Positions 38,561 to 48,626 are shown, numbered from the stretch's first letter. The stretch: 64,000 bases of DNA from Schaalia sp. 19OD2882 (GCF_018986735.1 NZ_CP065521.1:2499836-2563835); one strand, 5' to 3'. Notes: generated from the sequence alone by a model not told the origin. Made by a program: numbers and translations.

Positions 38561-38620
38561 GACGAGGGCGAGACCGGATGCCGCAGGTCGGGGCTTCGAC
38601 GGGGCCGCCCCGCCCTCGTC
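38561..38620 (+). terminator. Hairpin after the S33 peptidase
   Basis: GACGAGGGCG (38561-38570) pairs with CGCCCTCGTC (38611-38620), a perfect 10-base stem with a 40-base loop, beginning one base after the stop codon. Both arms are copies of the window's recurring GACGAGGGCG motif. Confidence 0.5.
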
Positions 38621-38709
38621 CCCTGGAACGAACCCCTGCCGGGGTGACGACGCAGGAGCGTGCCCACTAGGCTCGGAAGCGGACAAGACGTGGAACCTGG
38701 AGGACGACG

Positions 38710-39276
38710 ATGACCGACCTGACCGATGAAACTCCCATGGCCAACCTGTGCGAGCTGATCTCGCGTCACCCGGACAGCATCCGCCACGCGGCCATCACCG
38801 CCGCTGAAACCTTCGCCTGGTACGCCATGCCCGACCTCGTGCGGTCACGGGCAGTGCGTACAGTGCTCAAGACGGGGATCCTGGTGGACCTTGTCCGCAG
38901 GTCACTGCCCGCACACTGGTTCGGTGGGGCCGGGGAGGTCGACCCGTGGGCGGACTCCGACACCTCCGACCCGTGGGCCGGTTCCGACCAGGGCGAGGCC
39001 GCATCGGCCGGAACACCGGGCGAAGTGCTGCGCACGGTGACCGAGAACCCGGCGGGCGCCCTGCCGCCGCTGACCCTTGTCGGAGGAGTCGCCGCCTTGG
39101 GGATCGCTGCCTCGGTGGCCGCGGAGAAGTGCCTGTTCCGCAAGGGTGAGGCGCGTCGCGCGCGCGGCAACGCGGTCGGCCACACGGTGGTGGCGCTGCC
39201 GCTGGCTGCGCTGACCTTCGCCGCGGACCTCACTGCTGACATCGTCCTGGCGCAGGTGGACCAAGGCGCGAAGTGA
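38710..39276 (+). CDS. Hypothetical protein with hydrophobic C-terminus
   Basis: 188 residues, no family recognised. Residues 1-70 are helical (ITAAETFAWYAMPDLVRSRA), followed by a short acidic Asp/Ser/Trp linker and two hydrophobic segments (LTLVGGVAALGIAASVAAEK and HTVVALPLAALTFAADL). It is probably a small membrane-associated protein. GGAGGACGACG precedes the ATG. A strong hairpin directly follows the stop, so it is a single transcription unit. Confidence 0.6.
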   Translation: MTDLTDETPMANLCELISRHPDSIRHAAITAAETFAWYAMPDLVRSRAVRTVLKTGILVDLVRRSLPAHWFGGAGEVDPWADSDTSDPWAGSDQGEAASAGTPGEVLRTVTENPAGALPPLTLVGGVAALGIAASVAAEKCLFRKGEARRARGNAVGHTVVALPLAALTFAADLTADIVLAQVDQGAK

Positions 39277-40341
<1,065 letters not shown>

Positions 40342-40515
40342 GTCCTTGGGGTCAGAGCGCTGTCGGCGTCGCCAGGGCGAGGTTGAAGGCCGGTGCGTTG
40401 ACGTGGCATGTGGGCGGCCCGGGTCCGGCGCGAGACGGGTTGCCCACATTGCGTGCACATGCGCTCACCTACCGGCACACTGGTGGTGAACCCGAATTTC
40501 CCTGAGGAGGTCCTC

Positions 40516-40833
40516 ATGCTCGTCGTCACGACCAATGCCATCGAAGGTCATCCCGTCCAGCAGTACGTCGGCATGGTCTCCGGCGAAACCATCGCAGGTG
40601 TCAACCTGTTCAAGGACATTGGTGCGGGCTTTCGCAACCTTGTCGGCGGGCGTTCGTCCGCCTACGAGTCGGAGATGCAGCAGGCCGCCCAGACGGCGGT
40701 CAATGAGATGTGTGGCCGCGCCCAGCAGATGGGCGCCAATGCGATCATCGCAGTGAAGGTGGACTACTTCACGCTGGGCGCCGACAACGGCATGCTCGCC
40801 GCCTGCGCGACAGGCACTGCGGTCATCATCTGA
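40516..40833 (+). CDS. YbjQ-family (UPF0145) protein
   Basis: 105 residues. It starts MLVVTTNAIEGHPVQQYVG and has VSGETIAGVNLFKDIGAGFR, QQAAQTAVNEMCGRAQQMGA then NAIIAVKVDY, the full YbjQ pattern. These proteins form pentamers and were once proposed as heavy-metal binders; the role is unknown. GAGGAGG lies before the ATG at 40516. A strong hairpin follows 19 bases after the stop. Confidence 0.88.
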   Translation: MLVVTTNAIEGHPVQQYVGMVSGETIAGVNLFKDIGAGFRNLVGGRSSAYESEMQQAAQTAVNEMCGRAQQMGANAIIAVKVDYFTLGADNGMLAACATGTAVII

Positions 40834-40852
40834 GCATGTCGCACCCCTGACA

Positions 40853-40885
40853 TGCGGCCCTGCGGGCATCGACCTCGCAGGGCCG
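40853..40885 (+). terminator. Terminator hairpin after the YbjQ-like gene
   Basis: GCGGCCCTGCG and CGCAGGGCCGC form a perfect 11-base stem with an 11-base loop. Confidence 0.7.
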
Positions 40886-41027
40886 CCGTCCATTTCGTGC
40901 CCTTCGGGCGGGATCGCAGCAGCGCCTGAAGCGCCACCGACAACTGGCGCATCCCTTCGCCGCTTCAAAGCGCAACAGGCCAGGACCCACGGTGTTAGCG
41001 TTGATCAGTTGTGGCCGTCTGCGCGCG

Positions 41028-41062
41028 GCCCCGCCCTCGTCCCACCTCGCCCCGCCCTCGTC
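41028..41062. repeat. Two direct copies of GCCCCGCCCTCGTC before the FGGY kinase
   Basis: Exact copies at 41028-41041 and 41049-41062, 21 bases (two helical turns) apart, and just upstream of the kinase ribosome-binding site. They could be an operator or part of a dispersed repeat. Confidence 0.55.
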
Positions 41063-41088
41063 ACTGTCGACGCCCTGGAGGAACCCCC

Positions 41089-42699
41089 ATGACCAGCACA
41101 CCCGACGCCCGCACCGCCATCGAAGCCGGCCACACCGCCTTGGGCATCGAACTCGGATCCACCCGCATCAAGGCCGTCCTGGTCGACCATGCCCACAACG
41201 TCCTGTCCACCGGGTCCTCCGCGTGGGAGAACCAGCTGGTCGACGGCCGCTGGTCGTACTCGATGGAGGCCGTGCGCCAGGGGCTCCAGGACGCCTACGC
41301 CTCACTGGTGGGCGAGGTCGAAGCACGTCACGGGGTCACGCCTACGACATACGGCGCGCTGGGAATCTCGGCGATGATGCACGGCTACCTGGCTTTCGAC
41401 GCCGCGGGGGAGTTGCTGGTTCCCTTCCGCACGTGGCGCAACGTGTCCACCGGTCCTGCCGCCCACGAACTCTCGCAGCTGCTGGACGTGAACATTCCGC
41501 AGCGCTGGTCGATCGCCCACCTGCACCAGGCGATCCTCGATGCCGAGCCGCACGTTGGCGAGGTCGCTTCCCTGACCACGCTTGCCGGGCACGTGCACCG
41601 CATGCTCACCGGCCGCCATGTCCTGGGGGTGGGGGACGCCTCCGGCATGTTCCCCGTCGACTCTGTGGCCATGGACTGGGACCGCAGGCGCGTGGCCGCC
41701 TACGACGCGCTGATCGCCGACCGCGGCTTCGACTGGAAGCTGGGCGACCTGCTGCCAGAGGTCCTTGTGGCCGGCCAGGACGCGGGGCGGTTGACGGCCG
41801 AGGGCGCTCATTTGCTGGATCCGACCGGCACCTTGCAGCCCGGTGTCCCAATGTGTCCGCCCGAGGGTGATGCTGGCACCGGCATGGTGGCCACCAATGC
41901 CGTCGCACCGCGCACGGGCAATGTTTCTGCCGGCACCTCGATCTTCGCGATGGTCGTCCTGGCGAAGGCCATCGAGGGTCTGCACGAGGAGATCGACCCG
42001 GTGACCACTCCGGACGGGTCGCCCGTGGCCATGGTGCATTCGAACAATGGCGCATCGGAGCTGGACGCGTGGGTCGGCATGTTCGCCGAGTTCGCGTCCC
42101 TTGCGGGGCTCGAGATCCCCGTGGGGCGCGTGTACGACCTGCTCTACCAGCACGCGATGACCGGCGAGGCCGACGGCGGCGGGGTGCTGGCCTACAACCT
42201 TCTCTCCGGCGAACCGGTCATCGGCCTAGAGGTGGGGCGCCCTCTGATCACGCACGCCCCCGATGCGCACCTGAGCCTGGCTTCGACCACTCGCGCGCAG
42301 CTCAACGCCGTTTTCGCCCCGCTGCGCGCGGGTATGGACGTGCTCACCCGTGAGGGAGTCTCGCTGGAGCGTCTGTTGGCCCACGGCGGCATCTTCAAGA
42401 CCGAGGGCGTGGCGCAGAAGGTGCTGGCCGATGCCCTGCGCACCTCGGTGGCCGTCGGGGCGACGGCGGGTGAGGGCGGAGCCTGGGGCATCGCCGTCCT
42501 GGCACGTTTCGCGTCGGTGGTGGCGCACGAGGGCGAGGCTGCGCCTTCGTTGCCGGAGTACCTGGACCGGGTGGTCTTCGCCGATGCGTCGACCTCCGTG
42601 GTGGATCCGGATCCTGATGATGCGGCGGCTTTCGAGGTCTTCTTGGACCGCTATCTGGCGGGTCTGGACGCAGTGCGAGCGGCCTCCACGGCAATCTGA
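41089..42699 (+). CDS. FGGY-family carbohydrate kinase
   Basis: A 536-residue sugar kinase with two actin-fold halves. The N-terminal ALGIELGSTRIKAVLVDH is the phosphate-1 loop; YGALGISAMMHGYLAFD and SAGTSIFAMVVL (phosphate 2) follow. The C-terminal part has the adenosine region LLAHGGIFKTEGVAQKVLAD and AVGATAGEGGAWGIAVLA. It is closer to xylulokinase/ribulokinase-like members than to glycerol kinase, but the sugar is not determinable. GGAGG before the ATG supports the start at 41089. No sugar transporter or isomerase gene is adjacent. Confidence 0.85.
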   Translation: MTSTPDARTAIEAGHTALGIELGSTRIKAVLVDHAHNVLSTGSSAWENQLVDGRWSYSMEAVRQGLQDAYASLVGEVEARHGVTPTTYGALGISAMMHGYLAFDAAGELLVPFRTWRNVSTGPAAHELSQLLDVNIPQRWSIAHLHQAILDAEPHVGEVASLTTLAGHVHRMLTGRHVLGVGDASGMFPVDSVAMDWDRRRVAAYDALIADRGFDWKLGDLLPEVLVAGQDAGRLTAEGAHLLDPTGTLQPGVPMCPPEGDAGTGMVATNAVAPRTGNVSAGTSIFAMVVLAKAIEGLHEEIDPVTTPDGSPVAMVHSNNGASELDAWVGMFAEFASLAGLEIPVGRVYDLLYQHAMTGEADGGGVLAYNLLSGEPVIGLEVGRPLITHAPDAHLSLASTTRAQLNAVFAPLRAGMDVLTREGVSLERLLAHGGIFKTEGVAQKVLADALRTSVAVGATAGEGGAWGIAVLARFASVVAHEGEAAPSLPEYLDRVVFADASTSVVDPDPDDAAAFEVFLDRYLAGLDAVRAASTAI

Positions 42700-42741
42700 C
42701 CCAGGCACACTCCGCCCCCCGGGGGCACTGCCCCCACCCTC

Positions 42742-43123
42742 CGCGAGATTCGTCCGTCCTTCGGTGAGATTCGTCCGTCATGCCGTTCGGGTCGAGTCTT
42801 GGCACCAAAGAGGTCAAGCCGCACCCTGAAAGCCTTCCTCTCATCGGAAAGATTCATCAACGGTTTGTCGCAGACGGGTCTTTCGACAGAAGGCGAACCC
42901 AACAGGGCAGAACGTTCTCACTGGGCCGGATTCTTGTCCAGAAGCATCTTTCTTGATGGGAAGCTGGGAGGAAACAGGTGCGAACTCCGTCGAGGGAGAC
43001 ACTTCGCTCCATCCATCTCGTCGAGTGCAACAGTTCGGGCAGGTCTGCGACTCGGGCCAGGCGCAGACGTCGACCTCGTCGGTCCGACGGACGAATCTTG
43101 CGGAAGGACGGAGGAATCTCGCG
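42742..43123. repeat. Gene-free element bounded by 39-base inverted repeats
   Basis: The left arm (42742-42780) and the reverse complement of the right arm (43085-43123) match at 34 of 39 positions; both begin CGCGAGATTC. Each arm is itself two related halves built on GAGATTCGTCCGTC, 21 bases apart. The 304 bases between have no gene. No target duplication was seen. It may be a small non-autonomous (MITE-like) element or a large hairpin. Confidence 0.6.
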
Positions 43124-43131
43124 AAGACGCT

Positions 43132-43168
43132 TGCCGTAGTACGTCTGCCGTAGTACGTTGGACGTACT
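43132..43168 (+). promoter_or_regulatory. Operator-like repeats upstream of padR
   Basis: TGCCGTAGTACGT occurs twice in tandem (43132-43144 and 43146-43158), and AGTACGT-TGG-ACGTACT (43152-43168) is a perfect 7-base inverted repeat, 52 bases before the PadR start. PadR repressors commonly bind such dyads in their own promoters. Confidence 0.65.
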
Positions 43169-43219
43169 CAAGAGTTCGCGCTGCCAAGACGTTGCACACG
43201 GCACGCACAGGAGGTCCCG

Positions 43220-43549
43220 ATGATCAGCGCTGACGCCATTCGTGGCTACATCGACCTCATGGTCCTGTCGATCCTCACCTCGCACCCTTCCTACGCCTAC
43301 GAAATCGCCAAGACGATCACCGAGGTCTCCGGCGGGGAGTACACGATCAAGCAGACAACCCTTTACTCGGCGGTCAAACGCCTCGAAGGGGCCGGCCTCG
43401 TCCGACCCACCGAAGGCACCTCCGAAACAGGTAAGCCGCGCACCTACTACCACCTCACGCCCCAAGGCCGTACGCACCTGGCGGACAAACTCACCGAGTG
43501 GGAGTCCACCAAGGCACTCGTCGACCGTTTCGTGGAAGGAGTCCACTGA
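43220..43549 (+). CDS. PadR-family transcriptional regulator
   Basis: A 109-residue winged-helix repressor: IDLMVLSILTSHPSYAYEIA, YTIKQTTLYSAVKRLEGAGL and GKPRTYYHLTPQGRTHL are the PadR blocks. AGGAGG precedes the ATG. Its stop overlaps the next ATG (TGATG), a common PadR-membrane protein pairing in which the regulator controls the operon. Operator-like dyads lie upstream. Confidence 0.92.
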   Translation: MISADAIRGYIDLMVLSILTSHPSYAYEIAKTITEVSGGEYTIKQTTLYSAVKRLEGAGLVRPTEGTSETGKPRTYYHLTPQGRTHLADKLTEWESTKALVDRFVEGVH

Positions 43550-44682
43550 TGGAAGCGATCCTCACCTACCTGGACACGATGTTCGCCTCACTGCCCCAGA
43601 CCCCGCGCCTGATGGAGGCCAAGGCGGAGCTGCGGGCGATGATGGAGGACAAGTACACCGAGCTGGTGTCCACCGGCGCCTCCCACAACGAGGCAGTCGG
43701 CCAGGTCATCACCGAATTCGGAAACCTCGACGAGCTGGCCCCCATCCTCGGAATCTCCTCGGAACTGCACCTCGGTGCGCCGACGCAGACGGCCGCAGCG
43801 CCCTCACCCGGGACACCGGACAGTGCCCCCACCGCCATCCCGGTACCCGCTGCGCCCCCTGTGGATCTCGAGCGAGCCCAGCAGTGGGCCGCCGTCTTGC
43901 GAGCCACGCGCTGGCAAATCGCTGCGGGTGTCGCACTGCTGCTTCTTTCCCCGATCAGCCTGGTCCTGAACCCCTTCGGCCCGGATGACCAGATCCGAGC
44001 GCACCAACACCCATTCGGAGCAGCCCTGTCCGTCGGCCTCACGATCGTCCAGGTCGCATGTTGCGTGCTGGTGCTGGTGGCACGAAGTCAGCGACTCCGC
44101 CCGTACCGAGACCTGCGCGACGGCCATTTCACCCTCACGCCGGAGGTCCAGGCCTGGGCCGCCACATTGGAACAGCAGGAGCGTCCCGGGAGGAACAGGG
44201 CGTTCCTGGTGGCGATGGCACTGTGGATCCTCTCACCGATCTCCACGGTGGTCGGCGGAATTCTCGATGAGTCGGCGCCGATGGCAGCCCCTTTCGGACC
44301 CCTTGAGTTCTGGGCCGGACCTCATTCGCGAATGCTGGAGTTGGGTGTCGTCCTCACGCTGATCCTGGTCGCCTTCGGGTTGCTGGTGTGGCTGGCGTCC
44401 TCGTGGTCAGATCGTGTGACCCGGGTCTTCACGCCGGGCGGGGCGGCCAAGGCACGCGCCGAGGCCGGTTCCTGGGACGGCGGCAATGCCGACGAGTCCG
44501 GCGGCCGCTTCATCGGCGTGATCGCTTCCGTGTGGTGGCCGCTGACGGTGGTGACCTACTTGGTGTGGAGCTTCCTGTGGAACGCATGGGACCGCTCCTG
44601 GCTGATTTGGCCCGTGAGCGCCCTGCTCTTCGGCGCACTGTCCGCTGTCATGACCCACCGCTCGGGCCGCGGCCAGCACTGA
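43549..44682 (+). CDS. Membrane protein with permease-prefix-like N-terminus
   Basis: 377 residues. The first 75 (FASLPQTPRLMEAKAELRAM, EDKYTELVSTGASHNEAVGQ, VITEFGNLDELAPILG) match the short helical domain often found before permeases and next to PadR genes. Membrane helices follow at about 123-140, 165-185, 222-240, 260-285 and two near the end. Translationally coupled to padR. The role is unknown, possibly envelope stress or transport. Confidence 0.78.
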   Translation: MEAILTYLDTMFASLPQTPRLMEAKAELRAMMEDKYTELVSTGASHNEAVGQVITEFGNLDELAPILGISSELHLGAPTQTAAAPSPGTPDSAPTAIPVPAAPPVDLERAQQWAAVLRATRWQIAAGVALLLLSPISLVLNPFGPDDQIRAHQHPFGAALSVGLTIVQVACCVLVLVARSQRLRPYRDLRDGHFTLTPEVQAWAATLEQQERPGRNRAFLVAMALWILSPISTVVGGILDESAPMAAPFGPLEFWAGPHSRMLELGVVLTLILVAFGLLVWLASSWSDRVTRVFTPGGAAKARAEAGSWDGGNADESGGRFIGVIASVWWPLTVVTYLVWSFLWNAWDRSWLIWPVSALLFGALSAVMTHRSGRGQH

Positions 44683-44817
44683 CCCTTGGTGGGCGTGCGG
44701 GCCCGGTTCCGGCACGAGGGTCACTTCGGGCCCACGTGCACCACGAGGGCGGGGCCGCGTTCACGAAGCGGGGCGGGCGGGGCCGCGTTCGGCCGCGTTG
44801 GCTGTACCCTTTGCTCC

Positions 44818-45699
44818 ATGGGTAAAGCCAGTCGCCGCAAGAAGGTCACGACCACCACGAACCGTCCCGCGCCCCGCGCGGTCTTCCCCTTCGTCGAACG
44901 CCCCTACGAGGCACTGCCGACCGAGGTCGAGCTGGTCGCCATGCGCGAGATCATCCCCTGTGCCGTCATGAGCGCCCGCACCACCGCAGAGCACGGCGCT
45001 GTCGAATTCGACTTCGTCACCCTGCTTCCCGACGGACACTCGGTCATGATCCGTCCCGACGGCCGCATTCTCGTGGGCCTGCAGACCCGCAATTCCTCAC
45101 CCGACCTCTCCCATGACGCAGGCGCCGCACTGCTTGCCGGAATCGCCGCCAAGGAGGCCGGAGAGGAGGGCACTGTGAGCGTCGACGTGCGTGAACCCGC
45201 ACCACGCTTGCAGGACCTGGTCGACCCGAAGGGCTTCGGTGAGATGGTCCTGTGGCAGGACTACGGCTACTGGTTCGACCCCGACGGCGAACTCGACGCG
45301 GACACTGCCCGTGCCCTGGAACGCAATCGCGAAGAGGTCATCCCGACCGAGGCCGTGCCCGGCGTCCCCGGCATGTTCTGGTGCGAGATGAACCGGAACT
45401 TCGTGCGCGTGGTCACCGACACCGACGAGTACAAGCTCTTCACCGCCTTGGCCAGGCTGCGTGCAGCCGGGCAAGCGCACATGGGTGAGGGCTCACGTTA
45501 CGTGGGCGCCTTCCGCGCCTGCGGCATCGCAATCCCCGTCTTCGAACTCGCCGAGGGCGTCGGCGCCGCAGATGTCGCCGCAGACGCGAAGAGGCTGGCC
45601 GCGGGTATTGAGAAGGCCCTGAAAGTCACCGATCCTCTGACGGCCGACGAACGTCGCGCCCGCGAGGGCTTGGTCTCACGCAAGATCACCATCCGCTGA
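44818..45699 (+). CDS. DUF5926 family protein
   Basis: A 293-residue soluble protein starting MGKASRRKKV, with PRAVFPFVERPYEALPTEVE, VEFDFVTLLPDGHSVMIRPD, WQDYGYWFDPDG, GMFWCEMNRNFVR and YVGAFRACGIAIPVFELA. This is the DUF5926 pattern, widely kept in actinobacteria, function unknown. The basic start resembles nucleic-acid-associated SEC-C neighbours. The ATG at 44818 is where conservation begins; the frame stays open further upstream. Confidence 0.85.
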   Translation: MGKASRRKKVTTTTNRPAPRAVFPFVERPYEALPTEVELVAMREIIPCAVMSARTTAEHGAVEFDFVTLLPDGHSVMIRPDGRILVGLQTRNSSPDLSHDAGAALLAGIAAKEAGEEGTVSVDVREPAPRLQDLVDPKGFGEMVLWQDYGYWFDPDGELDADTARALERNREEVIPTEAVPGVPGMFWCEMNRNFVRVVTDTDEYKLFTALARLRAAGQAHMGEGSRYVGAFRACGIAIPVFELAEGVGAADVAADAKRLAAGIEKALKVTDPLTADERRAREGLVSRKITIR

Positions 45700-45819
45700 C
45701 CCACTGCGACCTCGTACACGGTCGCTCTGCCGCGTCCTCGGGCACGATTCGGTCACGGCATGCCGCGAGAGCATGCTCATTGTCAGGCGCATCCTCGCGA
45801 CAGGCATACGATTGGTCAC

Positions 45820-46689
45820 GTGAGTTCCACGGAAGGGGCAGGACGGCCGCGCACTTCGCACGCGCACGCGGTGGCCGTGGTGATTCCCGCCCACAACGTC
45901 GGCCGCGACATTGCCAGTACGGTCCGTTCCTGCCGCGCCATCCCCGGGGTGGACCTCATCATCGTCGTCGACGACGGTTCCAGCGATGACACGGCCAGGG
46001 CCGCCCGTGCCGGTGGTGCAGTGGTGGTCTCCCACACCGTTGAACGAGGGCGTTCCTCCGCCATGGAGACTGGCGTCAAGGTGGCGGCCATGCGGGACGC
46101 ATTGGAGGCGCCACTGCGACACATCCTGTTCCTGTCGGCTGATCTGGGCGAGTCCGCAGTGGAGGCAAGCGCCCTGGTCAGTGCAGTCGACGCGGGGATC
46201 GCGGACTGTGCGGTGGGCGTCCTGCCCGATGCGCAGAACAGGTCGCGCGAATCCGGGGCCGTGAACCTGGCTCGCACCGCCATCCGGCGTGCCACCGGCT
46301 GGGAGCCGGTCAATCCTTTGGCGCAGGAACGCTGCCTCACCCGTGAGGCGCTCAATGCGGCAATGCCCTTTTCCGGCGGATTCGGTCTTGAGGCGGGCCT
46401 GACCATCGACATCCTGGCTGCGGGCCTGTCCGTCGTGGAGCTACCGTGCGCCTTCGTGCACTTGGGATCGGATCCGCGACGTGGAGATCTCCACAGGTCC
46501 AGCCGCTACGCCGACACGGCGGTCACATCGCTGCGCAAGTTGCTTGCGCGCAAGGGGCTGCGGGCGCCTGATCGCCCCACGAAGACGGTTTCCACAGGTG
46601 TCGGCGATCCGTATCCCCGTCCGGCCTTCGAGCGCGCTGCGTCGCTTGCCGTTGCGGAAGGGGACGAGGGCGATCTGGCGGGTCGTTGA
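45820..46689 (+). CDS. Glycosyltransferase family 2 protein
   Basis: 289 residues with a GT-A fold start: VAVVIPAHNVGRDIASTVRS, IIVVDDGSSDDTARAARAGG and VSHTVERGRSSAMETGV; a metal-binding DxD equivalent is FLSADLGES. Later FGLEAGLTIDILAAGLSV resembles the acceptor region of glucosyl-3-phosphoglycerate or dolichol-phosphate-type enzymes. No membrane helix is seen. The start is a GTG at 45820. The substrate is unknown. The stop codon lies in a 13-base tandem repeat. Confidence 0.8.
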   Translation: MSSTEGAGRPRTSHAHAVAVVIPAHNVGRDIASTVRSCRAIPGVDLIIVVDDGSSDDTARAARAGGAVVVSHTVERGRSSAMETGVKVAAMRDALEAPLRHILFLSADLGESAVEASALVSAVDAGIADCAVGVLPDAQNRSRESGAVNLARTAIRRATGWEPVNPLAQERCLTREALNAAMPFSGGFGLEAGLTIDILAAGLSVVELPCAFVHLGSDPRRGDLHRSSRYADTAVTSLRKLLARKGLRAPDRPTKTVSTGVGDPYPRPAFERAASLAVAEGDEGDLAGR

Positions 46690-46720
46690 GCTGCGTCGTT
46701 GAGCTGCGTCGTTGAGCTGC
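46684..46720. repeat. Tandem 13-base repeat across the GT2 stop codon
   Basis: Two full copies and one partial copy of CGTTGAGCTGCGT. Each unit contains TGA, so the gene end is duplicated two more times in the same spacing. Confidence 0.7.
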
Positions 46721-46737
46721 AGGGGCTCGGCCCGGCG

Positions 46738-46947
46738 TCAGGCGAGAGCGGTCGAGGGCGTCCAGTGCTCAAGGGGTGTGCCGACACTGGAGCTCATCAC
46801 GCGATCCAGGTCCCCGAGCACTGCGGATGACCCGCCTTCTCCGCCGAGAGCTGCGATGATGATCGGGACCAGAAGGTAGGCGGCAACGATCACGACGACT
46901 GCGACAAGCGCGGCGTCGAAGGCGATACGCGCGTACCTCTTGACCAT
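46738..46947 (-). CDS. Small single-pass membrane protein
   Basis: 69 residues: a basic start (MVKRYARIAFDA), one strong membrane helix (LVAVVVIVAAYLLVPIIIAA) and a short polar tail. GGAAGG lies 6 bases before the ATG, which supports translation. It is convergent with the GT2 gene and divergent from the aminotransferase. No family recognised. Confidence 0.6.
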   Translation of the reverse strand: MVKRYARIAFDAALVAVVVIVAAYLLVPIIIAALGGEGGSSAVLGDLDRVMSSSVGTPLEHWTPSTALA

Positions 46948-47277
46948 CGGGGGCCTTCCGGAGCAGTGCTGGTGGACGGGATCATCAAATGTTTCAAAGA
47001 ACTGGTTGTTCCCAAACAAATGTCGATGTACTGAGACTACAGAATCACTCCGACTGATTGCACCCCGACAAGACGTGCGCCCCGTCATTTTTTCTGGAAG
47101 CCTCGGACAAAGTTCCTCTGTATCCCTTGCCTGTCCGGAAGATCGGGCGCCGCGCGGAAAGAACGGCCCCACGGCAGCGCCGGGCGGTCCCGGACCGGTT
47201 CTGTTCCTGGCCGTGAGGGGTGGCACACTTGGAACACGTGCCGGAAGGTCCGGCGCGACAGCAGATGGGAAGGTGCC
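46948..47277. promoter_or_regulatory. AT-richer divergent promoter region with a dyad
   Basis: The 330 bases between the small membrane protein and the aminotransferase. An imperfect dyad TGTTT-4-GAAC-5-GTTC-2-AAACA lies at 46990-47018, followed by an AT-rich run and a TTTTTT stretch near 47088. No further gene is supported. Confidence 0.4.
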
Positions 47278-48621
47278 GTGAGCGATTCGACGCACCGACA
47301 GGGTGACATGCATGGAACGAGACTGGATCCGTGGTTCGACGCCTACGCCGAACGAGCTCACAACCTTCGAGCTTCCGAGATCCGAGCTCTCTTCTCCGTC
47401 GTGTCGCGCCCCGAGGTGGTTTCGCTGGCCGGCGGAATGCCGAACCTCAAGGACCTTCCCTTGGAACGCTTGGCGGAATCCGCCAAGTCGTTGATCCTCA
47501 ACCATGGCGCACAGGCTCTGCAATACGGGTCGGGGCAGGGGTGGGAGCCCCTGCGCGAGCAGATCTGCGAAATCATGACCTACGACCACATTGTCGGGGC
47601 CGACCCGGACTTGGTCGTCGTCACCACGGGCTCGCAGCAGGCGCTGGACCTCATGGCCGAACTCTTCATCGACACCGGGGACGTGGTCCTGGCCGAGTCG
47701 CCCTCGTACGTGGGGGCCTTGGGATGCTTCCGGGCCCGCCAGGCCGATGTCGTCCACGTGGACATGGACGAGGACGGGCTGATCCCCTCGGCCCTTGAGG
47801 AGACGATTGGGCGCTTGAAGAAGCAGGGACGGCGCATCAAGTTCCTTTACACGATCCCGAACTTCCAGAACCCGGCCGGAGTGACCCTTTCCGAAGAACG
47901 CCGACCCGTCATCGCGGCGATCTGCGAACGCGAACACGTCCTGATCCTCGAGGACAACCCTTACGGCCTGCTCGGCTTTGACCGTGACCCGCTGCCGGCC
48001 CTGTACTCCTACGCCCCTGAGACGGTGGTGTACTTGGGGTCGGTGTCGAAGATGTTCGCGCCCGGCATGCGCATCGGGTGGGCGCTTGCCCCGCACGCCA
48101 TCCGCGACAAGCTCATCCTGGCCTCCGAGGCCGCGATCTTGTCGCCGACGATGTTCGGCCAGATGTTTTTGTCCCAGTACTTGGCGGACTACGACTGGTA
48201 CGGGCAGGCCAAGTCCTTCCGCTCCATGTACAGGCAACGGCGTGACGCGATGCTGTCCGCCTTGGAAGAGTTCATGCCGGACTGCACGTGGACCAAGCCC
48301 GAGGGCGGCTTCTACACATGGGTCACCCTGCCCGAGGGTCTGGACGCCAAGGCCATGCTTCCGCGCGCCGTGCGCGCTTTGGTCGCCTACGTCTCGGGCA
48401 CGGCTTTCTACTACGACGGCCGCGGCGCCAACCACATGCGTTTGTCCTTCTGCTACCCGACGCCGGAGGACATTCGCGAGGGCGTGCGGCGTCTGTCGGG
48501 TGTCGTCAATGCGGAGAAGGAGCTCGTCGAGATGTTCGGCACGGGTTCCATTCCTGCAGGCGCCGGCGACCCGGAGCACCTTCCGGGGCCCTCGACGGTC
48601 CCGGCACCCGACACCCTGTGA
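47278..48621 (+). CDS. PLP-dependent aminotransferase (MocR/2-aminoadipate type)
   Basis: 447 residues of fold-type I: VSLAGGMPNLKDLP, LQYGSGQGWEPLREQI, ESPSYVGALGCF, YTIPNFQNPAGVTLSEERR, LILEDNPYGLL (Asp), SVSKMFAPGMRIGW (Schiff-base Lys) and HMRLSFCYPTPEDI. It resembles the stand-alone aminotransferases related to MocR proteins, such as 2-aminoadipate or valine-pyruvate enzymes; no DNA-binding domain is present. The start is a GTG with GGGAAGG upstream. A perfect 12-base hairpin follows. Confidence 0.85.
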   Translation: MSDSTHRQGDMHGTRLDPWFDAYAERAHNLRASEIRALFSVVSRPEVVSLAGGMPNLKDLPLERLAESAKSLILNHGAQALQYGSGQGWEPLREQICEIMTYDHIVGADPDLVVVTTGSQQALDLMAELFIDTGDVVLAESPSYVGALGCFRARQADVVHVDMDEDGLIPSALEETIGRLKKQGRRIKFLYTIPNFQNPAGVTLSEERRPVIAAICEREHVLILEDNPYGLLGFDRDPLPALYSYAPETVVYLGSVSKMFAPGMRIGWALAPHAIRDKLILASEAAILSPTMFGQMFLSQYLADYDWYGQAKSFRSMYRQRRDAMLSALEEFMPDCTWTKPEGGFYTWVTLPEGLDAKAMLPRAVRALVAYVSGTAFYYDGRGANHMRLSFCYPTPEDIREGVRRLSGVVNAEKELVEMFGTGSIPAGAGDPEHLPGPSTVPAPDTL

Positions 48622-48626
48622 CCAGG

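Noticed and set aside
46980..47020. Extra parS site near the aminotransferase
   Set aside because: TGTTTC and AAACA arms are present but the CACGTG centre is missing, so it is not a ParB site.
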